64,000 nucleotides of DNA from positions 44,377,905-44,441,904 of the forward strand of contig NC_084847.1 in the NCBI RefSeq assembly GCF_033115175.1, read 5' to 3'. The position numbers and the translations under genes are program-made. Under the pieces are notes generated by a model. That model had not been told where the DNA came from. It worked only from the letters and a program-made list of their open reading frames with translations, and did no database searches. Origin of the DNA: Lepus europaeus (Eukaryota > Chordata > Mammalia > Lagomorpha > Leporidae). The stretch's first letter is position 1; each line of letters opens with the position of its first letter. Below are positions 25,136-33,739 of this stretch, piece by piece.

Positions 25136-27756
25136 CTCCTTGACCCTGGCCCCTTCTTCAGAAGCCCGTACCCTGCTACCCCCAGCCCCTCCCTCAGGTC
25201 CCTGTTCCCCTGCTGACCGACAGCTCCTAAGTTCGGTCCTTGTTCCTGCTGGCCCTCAGCCCTTTCTTTAGGTACCTCATTACCCCTGATGGCCCCCGTC
25301 CCCTCCCTCAGGACCCCGTACCCTGCTAGCCCCCAGCCCCTCAGTCAGGTCCCTGTTCCCTGCTGTCCACCAGCTCCTCCCTCATGTTCCTATTCAGCCC
25401 TGCTGGCCCCCAGACCCTCCATCAGGTCCCTGTTCCCCTCAAGACGCCCAAACGCTCCCCCAGATCCCCGTACCAAGCTGGCCCCCAGCCCCTCCATATG
25501 TCCCTGATAACCCTGATGTCCACCGTCCCCAAACTCAGATCCCTGTTCACCCCTGCTGGTCTACAGCCTCTCTCTCAGGTCCCCGTACCCTGCTGGCCTG
25601 CAGCCCCTCCCTCAGGTCCCCATTCTTTCCTACCCCCAGTATCTCTCTCAGGTCCCCATACCCTGCTGGCCTGCAGCCCCTCCCTCAGGTCCCTGCTCAC
25701 CCCTGTTGGCCCCTGGCCCTTCCCTCAGGACCCTGTACCCTACTGGACCCTGGCCCATCTCTCAGGTCCCCGTATCCTTCTAGACCACACCTCCTTTCTC
25801 AGTTCCCTGTACCCTACTGACCGACAGCACCTCCCTCAGTTCCCCGTACCCTGCTGACCCCCAGCACCTCTCTCAGGTCCCTGTTCACCCCTCCGGGTAC
25901 CTAACCCCTCCTTTAGGACCCCGTACCCTGCTGGCCCCCAGCCACTCCCTCAGGTCCCTGTTCCCCTGCTGACCGACGGCTCCTAACTTAGGTCCTTGTT
26001 CCAGCTGGCCCCCAGCCCTTTCTTTAGGTCCCTGTTCACCCCTGATGGCCCCCGGACCCTCCCTCAGGACCCCGTACCATGCTAGCCCCCAGCCCCTCAA
26101 TTAGGTCCCTGTTCCCTGCTGGCCCCCGGCTTCTCCCTCAGGTTCCTTTCACCCCTGCTAGCCCCCAGACCCTCCCTCAGGTCCCTGTTCTCCTGCTGGC
26201 CCAAGGCCCCTCCCTGCGGTCCATGTTCCCCTACTGGCCCCCAGCCCATTCCTCAGATCCCTGTTCCCCTCCAGACCCCCAGACCCTCCCTAAGATCCCC
26301 ATACCAAGCTGGCTCCGGCCCTTCCCTAAGGTCCCTGTTGACGCTGATGGCTCCGGACCACAAACTAGGTCCCTGTTCACCCCTGCTGGCCCACAGCCTC
26401 TCTCTCAGGTCCCCGTACCCTGCTGGCCCCCCAGCACCTCTCTCAGGTCCCCATATGCTGCTGGCCCCTGCCCTTCCCTCAGGTCCCTGTTCCCCTGCTG
26501 ACTTACGGCTCCTAACTTAGGTCCTTGTTCCTGCTGGCCCCCAGCCCATTCTTTAGGTCCCTGTTCACCTCTGATGGCCCCTGGCCCCTCCCTCAGGACC
26601 CCGTACCCTGCTGGCCCCCAGCCCCTCCCTCAGGTCCCTGTTCCCCTGCTGCCCCCAGCCCTTCCCTCAGGTCACTGTTTCCTGCTGGCCCCCGGCCCCT
26701 CCCTCAGGATCGCGTTCCCCTGCTGGCCTTCAGCCTCTCCCTCAGATCCCCATACCCTGCTGGCCCTCAACACCTCTCTCAGGCCCCCGTACCCTGCTGA
26801 CCCCCAGCACCACTCTCAGGTCCCTGTTCAACCTTGCTGGCCCCCAGCACTTCCCTCAGGTCCCTAGTCCCCTGCTAGCACCCAGCCCCTCCCTCAGAAT
26901 CCTGTTCCCCCTGCTGGCCCATGGCCTCCACTCAAGTCCCTCTTCACCCATGCTGGCCCCCAGCCCCTCCGTCAGGACGCTGTACCATGCTGCCCCCCGG
27001 CCCCTCTCTCAGGTCACTCTTAACCCCTGCTGGTACCCGGCCCCTCCCTCAGGTTCCTGTACCCTGCTGTCCCCCAGCCCCTTCCTCAGGTCCATATTCA
27101 CCCCTTCTGGCCCCCAACCCCTTCCTCAAGTCCCTGTTCACCCCTGATGTCCCCCAGCACCTCCCTCAGGACCCCGTACTTTGCTGGCCCTGGCTCCTCC
27201 CTCAATTCCCTATTCCCAGGCTAGCACCCCGCCCCTCCATCAGGTAGCTGCATCCTGCTGGCCCCCAGCCCCTCCCTCAGGTCTCTGTTCACCCTTGTGG
27301 CCCCCGGCCCCTCCCTCAGGTCCTGTTTCCTTGCTGGTCCCCAGCCCCTCCTTCAGGTCCCCCTACCCTGCTGGCCCCAGCACATCTCTCAGGTCCCTGT
27401 TCACCCCTGCTGGCCCCTGCCCTTCCCTCAGTTGCCTGTTCACACCTGCTGCCCACCAGCACCTCCCTCAGGTCCCTGTACCCTGTGGACCCCAGCAATT
27501 CTCTCAGGTCCCTGTAAACACGTGCTTGCCTGCAGCCCCTCCCTCAGGTGTCTGTTCCCCTGCTGGCACCCTCCAATCTCTCAGTTTCCATACCCTGCTG
27601 GCCCCCAGCCCCTCCCTCAGGTCCCTGTACCCTGCTGCCACAGCTCCACACTCAGGTCCCCATACCCTGCTAGCCCCAGCGCCTTCCTCAGGTCCCCGTA
27701 ACGTGCTGGCCCCCAGAACCTCCCTAGGTCCCTGTTCCCCTGCTAGCCCCCAACCC

Positions 27757-29940
27757 CTCCCTCAGGTCACCTTACCCTTTTGGCCCCCAGCCCCTCCCTC
27801 AGGACCCTGTTCACCCATGCTGACCCCCAGCCCCTTCTTCAGGTCCCTGTTCACCACTTCTGACCCCAGCCCCTTCCTCAGGTCTCTGTTCCCCTGCTGG
27901 CCCCAGCCCCTTCCTCAGGTCACTCTTCCCCTACTGGCCCCCAGCCCTTCCTTCAGGTCCCCATTCCCCTGCTGGCCCCCAGACCCTCCCTCAGGTGCCC
28001 GTATCCTGCTGGCCCCAGCACCTCTCTCTGGTCCCCGTACCCTGCTGGCCCCCAGACCCTCCCTCAGTTCCCTGTTCACCCCTGCTGGCTCCGAGCCCCT
28101 CCCTCAGGTCCGTGTTCACCCCTGCTGGCCTACAGCTTCTCCCTCAGGTCCCTGTTCCGCTGCTGGCCTACGGATCCTCCCTCAGGTCCTTCTTCCTGCT
28201 GACCCCATCCTCTCTCTCAGTTTCCTGTTCATCCCCGTTGACCCCTGGAAACTCCCTCAGGAACCAGTACCCTGCTGCCCCCCAGCCCCTCCCTCAGGTC
28301 CCTGTTCACTGCTGGCCCCCGGTCCCTCCCTCAGGTCCCCTTACCTGGCTGACTCTATCCCCTCCCTCAGGTCCCTGTGCCCCTGCTAACTCCCAGCCCC
28401 TCCCTCAGGTCCCTGTTCACCTTTGATGGCCCCCAGTGCCTCCCTCAGTTCTCTGTTCCGCTACTGGTCCCCAACCCCTCCCTCAGGTCCCACTTCACCC
28501 CAGCTGGCCTCCAGCCCCTCCCTCAGGTCCCTGTTACCCTGATGGCCACCAACCACTTCTCGGGTCCCTGTTCACCCACGCTGGCCCCCGGGTCCTCCCT
28601 CAGGTCCCTGTTCAACTGCTGGCTCCCAGAACCTCACACAGGTACCTGTACCCTTCTGGCCCCCAGCAACTCCCTCAGGTCCCTGTTCCCTGCTGCACCC
28701 GGCCCCTCCCTCAGTTTACTGTTCCCCTGCTAGCCCCTGGCCCCTCTCTCAGGTCCCCATACCCTGCTGTCCCCCAGTAGCTCTCTCAGATTCCAGTACC
28801 TGCTGGCCCGCAGCCCTTCCCTCAGGCCCCTATTCATCCCTGCTGGCAACCAGCCCCTCTCTGGACCCTGGACCCTGCTGCCCCTAGCCCCTCCCTCAAG
28901 TCCCTGTTCCCTTGCTGGCCCCCAGCCCCTCCCTCAGGTCCCCATACTTTGCTGCCCCCAGCATCTCTCTCAGGTCCCCGTACCCAGCTGGCCTGCAGCC
29001 CCTCCCTCAGGTTCCTGTTCATCCCTGTTGTCCCCTGGCCCCTCCCTCAGAAGCCCAACCCTAGTGGTCCCCGGCCCATCTATCAGGTCCCCGTATCCTG
29101 CTGGCCCCCAGATCCTTTCTCAGTTTCCCGTACCCTGCTGGCCCCCAGCACCTCCCTCTGTTCCCCGTACCCTGCTGTCACCAGCACCTCTCTCAGGTCC
29201 CTGTTCACTCCTCCGGGTCCCTAACCCCTCCGTTAGGACCCCGTACCCTGATGGCCCCCAGCCACTCCCTCAGGTCCCTGTTACCCTGCTGACCGACGGC
29301 TCCTAACTTAGGTCCTTGTTCCTGCTGCCCCCAGCCCTTTCTTTAGGTCCCTGTTCACCCCTGATGGCCCCCGGCCCCTCCCTCAGGACCCCGTACCCTG
29401 CTAGCCCGCAGCCCCTCAGTCAGGTCCCATTCCCTGCTGGCCCCCGGCTCCTCCCTCATGTTCCTATTCACCCCTGCTGGCCCCCAGACCCTCCATCAGG
29501 TCCCTGTTCCCCTGCTGTCGCACGGCACCTCCCTTACTTCACTGTTCACACCTGCTGCCCCCGGCCCCTCCGTCAGGTCCCCGTTCCCCTGCTGGCCCCA
29601 GCCCCTTCCTCAGGCCCATGTTCCCCTCAAGACGCCCAGACGCTCCCTCAGATCCCCGTACCAAGCTGGCCCCCAGCCCCTCCATAATGTCCCTGATAAC
29701 CCTGATGTCCACCGTCCCCTAACTCAGATCCCTGTTTACCCCTGCTGGTCTGCAGCCTCTCTCTCAGGTCCCCGTACCCTGCTGGCCTGCAGCCCCTCCC
29801 TAGGTCCCTGATCACCCCTGTTGGCCCCTGGCCCCTCCATCAGGACCCGGTACCCTACTTGTCCGTGGCCCATCTCTCAGGAACCTGTATCCTGCTAGCC
29901 CCCACCTCCTTTCTCAGTTCCCTGTACCCTGCTGACCCCA
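27757..29940 (+). repeat. Fourth, older partial copy of higher-order block
   Basis: Follows the unit order of copy I from its start through the CACTTCTCGGG marker (28,553), the CTCCTAACTTAGG marker (29,300) and the ATAATGTCCCTGATAACC stretch (29,685), to about the position equal to 16,550. It has clearly more substitutions and small indels than copies I and II show between themselves. Confidence 0.75.
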
Positions 29941-31971
29941 GCACCTCCCTCAGGTCCCCGTACCATGCTTGCCCCCAGCACCTCTCTCAGGTCCCTGTTC
30001 ACACGTGCTGGCTTGCAGCCCCTCCCTCAGGTCCCTGTTCCCCTGCTGGCCCCAGCCCCTCCCTCTGGTCCCTGTTCCCCTGCTGCCCACCAGCACCTCC
30101 CTCAGGTCCCCATACCTTGCTGGCCCTCAGACCTCCCTCAGGTCCCCGTACCCTGCTGGCTCCCAGCACCTCACTCAGGTCCCTGTTCCCCTGCTGGCCC
30201 CCTCCCATCTCTCAGTTTCCATACCCTGGCTTTCCCCCAGCCCCTCCCTCAGGTCCCTGTTCTCTTGCTAGCCCCCAACCCCTCCCTCAGGTCCCCTACC
30301 CTTTTGGCCCCCAGTCCCTCCCTCAGGACCCTGTTCACCCATGCTGGCCCCCAGCCCCTTCTTCAGGTCCCTGTTCACCACTTCTGACCCCAGCCCCTCC
30401 CTCAGGTCTCTGTTTCCCTGCTGGTCCCAGCCCCTTCCTCAGGTCACTCTTCCCCTACTGACCCCCGCCCCTCCCTCAGGTCGCTGTATCCTGCTGGCCC
30501 ACGGCCCCCACTCAGGTCCCTGTACCCTGCTGACCCCCGGTCCTCCCTCAGGTCCCTATTCCCCTGCTAGCACCCAGCCCTTCCCTCAGGTGCCTGTTAC
30601 CCATGCTGGCCCACGGCCCCCCTCAGGTCCCTGTTCACCCCTGCTGGTCCCCGGGCCCTCCATCAGGTCGCTGTACCCTGCTGGCCCCCGGCCCCTTCTG
30701 GTCACTGTTCCCCTTCTGGCCCCCAGCCCCTCCCTTAGCTCCCTGTGCAAACCTGCTGGACTCTGGCCCTTCCCTCAGGTCCCTGTTCATCCCTGCTTAC
30801 CACAGCCACTCCCTCTGCTCCTTGTTCCTGCTGGCGAACAGCCCCTCCATCAGATCCCTGTTCATTGTTGGCCCCCAGCCCCTTCCTCGGGTCCCTGTTC
30901 CCCCTGCTGGCCCAACGCCCACCCTCCAGTCCCTGTTCACCCCTTCTTGTCCCAGAACCTCCCTCAGCTCCCCGTACCCTTTTGGCTCCCAGCACCTCCC
31001 TCAAGCCCCCGTATCCTGATGGCCCACAGCACCCCTCTCTCTGGTCCCTGTTCACCCCTGCTGGCTGCCAGTCCCTCCCTTAGGTCCCTGCTCACCCCTG
31101 TTGGCCCCTGGCCCCTCCCTCAGGACACTGTACCCTACTGGTCCCCGGCCCATCTCTCAGGTCCCCGTATCCTGCTGGCCCCCAGCTCCTTTCTCAGGTC
31201 CCTGTACCCTGAAGGCCCCCAGCACCTCCCTCAGTTCCCCGTACCCTGCTGGCCCCCAGCCCCTCCTTCAGGTCGCTGTACCCTGCTGGCCCCCAGCCCC
31301 TCTCTCAGGTCACTGTCCCCCTGCTACCGACAGCCCCTCCCTCAGGTCCCTGTTCATACCTGCTGGCTGCCAGTCCCTCCCTTAGGTCACTTTCCCTGCT
31401 GGCCCTCGGCCCCTCCCTCAGGACCCTGTTCCCCTGCTGGCCCGCAGCCCTTCCCTTAGGTCCCTGTACCCTGCTGGCACCCAGCACCTCTCTCAGGTCC
31501 CCATACCCTGCTGGCCCCCAGCCCCTCCTTCAGGTCGCTGTACCCTGCTGGCCCCCAGCCCCTCTCTCAGGTCACTGTCCCCCTGCTGCCCCTAGCCCCT
31601 CCCTCAGGTCCCTGTTCACACCTGCTGGCCCCCAGTCCCTCCCTCACGTCACTTTCCCTGCTGGCCCGCAGCCCTTCCCTTTGGTCCCCGTACCCTGCTG
31701 GCACCCAGCACCTCTCTCAGGTCTCCATCCCCTGCTGGCCCCCAGGCCCTCCTTCAGGTCGCTCTACCCTGCTTTCCCCCAGCCCCTCCATCAAGTCCCT
31801 GTTTCCCTGCTGGCCCCCAGCCATTCCCTTAGGTCCCTGTACCCTGCTGGAACCCAGCACCTCTCTCAGGTCCCCATATCCTGCTGGTCCCTGCCCCTCC
31901 TTCAGGTCGCTGTACCCTGCTGGCCTCCTGCCCCTCTCTGGTCACTGTTCCCCTGCTGGCCCCCAGCCCCT

Positions 31972-32880
31972 GGCATGGGTGAACTACCACGTGGGGGCAT
32001 CTTCTGTTAGGTGGGCAATGAAGATGCCCAGCCACTGTGTTGATTTTCAGGTTTTATTTTTGGTATTATTTTCTGGATTTATAGTTGTACTTTGTGGATA
32101 GGAACTGGGAAATGGATCTGATAATCCAGAAAGGAAGTTTCTGCTCGCAGGCTTGGCTTCCTGTTTTTCCTAATTTGCTAAGATAGTTTATCTCAGTTTG
32201 CCTTGAAAGTTCTCCAGCACAGCAGTGATAGCATTGACTGGGAAACCCAAGTAGATGGTTGTATGTGTGTCATTGCCCCACTGAATTTTGATGCTGCCTC
32301 TGTGATACCCAGTGTTTCCCTAACTTTGTGAAAAAGTTCCTGAGGAATGTATTCTGCTAGATTGTCTTTATGAATGTAGTTATATGAGGAAACATGTAAT
32401 GTAAAAATATATGTATCCCAGTCATATTATTAGATTAATTGGGAATGTGGGGCTCAACAGAGGCAACTAGATCAGAGAATGGATCTAGAATTTTAAGAAG
32501 TAAGCATCAATTACTGCAGTTAGAAAACTAAGGTCCTGGATACCTCAATACAGGTTATTTTTACTTCCAGATTAGATTTTGAAATGTTGAAATGATTTTA
32601 ATTATGATATTCTTAGAGCATTTTTAGGTCTGAGTGGGCAAGGACTGTTGTTTCTGCACATTATGTGGCAAGGTGGCCATAGAGTTGGTTCTAAAACTTC
32701 GGTTGACAAAATGAAATTCCTATTTGTTCTATGTTTCACAAAACAAAAACTTTCAGAATATTTAGGTATTTTGCTTTGTGCTTTGGTTCTTACAGAATGT
32801 GGTGAATTAAGTCTTTGTTCCTACTGGTCAGCAGTAACTAGTGTTGACCTTGAAGAGTCATTCCTCGGGCTTCATTTCCT
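31972..32880 (+). mobile_element. Right half of the split LTR-like element
   Basis: Aligns by eye with about 46,370-47,290: GGGTGAAC, then GTGGGCAAT, AGATGCCCAG, TTCTGGATTTATAGTT, GGAAATGGATCTG, GCTTCCTGTTTTTCC, TAATTTGCTAAGATAG, GATAGCATTGACTG and CCAGTGTTTCCCTAA are shared in order. Homology fades near 32,880 (TCATTCCTCGG against TCATTCCTTGA). The ORF at 32,648-32,941 lies mostly in this repeat and shows no known protein motif. Confidence 0.8.
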
Positions 32881-32889
32881 CTGGGATTG

Positions 32890-33015
32890 TTATTTTGACT
32901 CCTTCTCATTCTCCAGGTCTCAGCTCAAGGGCTGGCTCTGAGGAGGCCACCCCTGACCCCCAGTAAGGTTTGCTCTGCACACCTTTGTCCCTCAGATTCC
33001 TACTTGGCTTTATAG
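32890..33015 (+). repeat. L2 LINE 3' fragment
   Basis: GGTCTCAGCTCAAG, TGAGGAGGCCACCCCTGACC and CCTCAGATTCCTACTTGGC resemble the 3' part of the ancient mammalian L2 LINE. Short and diverged. Confidence 0.5.
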
Positions 33016-33055
33016 GATTTGATGATCAGTGTATGTGGTTTCCATGTTTTGCAAC

Positions 33056-33345
33056 ATTTATTTGAAATGATAGGAGGTGGTGAAAAAGAGATATTTTTAG
33101 ATCCTCCATCTGCTGATTCACTCCCCAAAGGCTGGCAACAGCCATGGATGGGCCAGGCTGAAGCCAGAAGCCTGGAGCTAGGAACCTTAGTCCTCAAGTA
33201 CTGGAGCCATCATATATCATCTCTCGGGCGCTTTAGCAAAAAAGCTGGATCAAAAGTGGAGTGGCCAGGACTCAGCTAGGCACTCCGCTATGGGATATGG
33301 GCATCCCAAGCAGCTGCTGAACCTGCTGAGCCAAAATACTCACTG
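33056..33345 (-). repeat. Old C-type SINE, minus strand
   Basis: Left end ATTTATTTGAAATGATAGG, then GCTGATTCACTCCCCAAA, GCCAGAAGCCTGGAGC, CTGAACCTGCTGAGCCA. Near full length but diverged. Confidence 0.75.
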
Positions 33346-33372
33346 CTATGTGTGTATTTGAAAAACTGCATT

Positions 33373-33690
33373 AAGTGTATTTTATTTGAAAGGCATCACT
33401 CATAGGTGCACGCACGCACACACAGACACACACAGACACACACACACAGAATTCTTATCTATATATTGACCGCCAAAATGTCCACAACAGCAGGAGCAGT
33501 GCCAGGCCCAGCAGGCCAGAACTCAGAGTTTCCCATGTGATGGCAGGAACCCAAGCACTGCCGACCCACTAGCAAGCTGCTGGAATGCACAAGGGAGCTG
33601 GGAATGGAACCAAAGCACCCCTCCCCCTATAGGTTGGGAACATCCCCAGACAAGTCTTACTTCTGAGCCAAATGACTCCCCCCATATCAA
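33373..33690 (-). repeat. Old C-type SINE with (CA)n expansion
   Basis: Starts TTTTATTTGAAAGGCATCAC. The usual purine tract is replaced by a CA-rich run (33,408-33,449). It then reads GTTTCCCATGTGATGGCAGG, ACCCAAGCACTGCC and AGCTGGGAATGGAACC. The CA run probably arose in the simple-sequence part of the SINE. Confidence 0.65.
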
Positions 33691-33710
33691 TGTTGAATAC
33701 CCAACAAAAG

Positions 33711-33738
33711 GATGAATGAATGAATGAATGAATGAATA
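33711..33738. repeat. (GAAT)n microsatellite
   Basis: About seven GAAT/ATGA repeats. Short. Confidence 0.95.
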
Positions 33739-33739
33739 A

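Larger units (their letters stand above)
4406..31971 (+). repeat. 27.6-kb C/T-rich minisatellite megaarray
   Basis: An uninterrupted head-to-tail array of units of mostly 37, 38 or 40 bp, roughly 700 of them. A unit reads as three joined motifs: CTGCTGGCCCCCAG, then CCCCTCCCTCAGG, then TCCCTGTTCACCC or a shorter ending TCCCCGTACC or TCCCTGTTCCC. The ending accounts for most of the length variation. Common variants are GCTGACC, GCTAGCC, CCTCTCTCAGG and CTCCTAACTTAGG. No SINE, L1 or other unit interrupts it. The plus strand is extremely C-rich. Groups of variant units recur in the same order at kilobase distances, so the array has grown by copying blocks as well as single units. Many open frames of 60-402 codons exist, but the unit length is not a multiple of three and each frame reads successive units in different phases, so this is not a coding repeat. 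Confidence 0.97.

Noticed and set aside
4601-31487. Minus-strand frames with repeated REGLGA/GPEGGAGGQQG-like peptides.
   Set aside because: They are the reverse complement of the same repeat units, short, and ended by unit variants. No independent evidence of coding.
4406-31971. A mucin-, collagen- or proline-rich protein gene encoded by the array (frames up to 402 codons).
   Set aside because: Unit lengths of 37, 38 and 40 bp shift the frame at each unit, all three plus frames are open, single-base indels between near-identical blocks are tolerated, and stops (GCTGA, GCTAG variants) are scattered. Coding VNTRs keep multiples of three.
4406-31971. CRISPR array.
   Set aside because: No alternation of constant repeats with unique spacers, and the window is clearly mammalian (SINEs, L1, MIR).
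4406-31971. Centromeric or telomeric satellite.
   Set aside because: No TTAGGG runs. The element is bounded on both sides by ordinary interspersed-repeat DNA and lies in a mosaic, not a long regular, arrangement. Chromosome position cannot be seen, so a subtelomeric location stays open.
4406-31971. PRDM9-type recombination hotspot motif (CCTCCCT in every unit).
   Set aside because: CCTCCCT equals part of a human motif, but PRDM9 specificity differs between species and alleles, so it carries no weight for a lagomorph.
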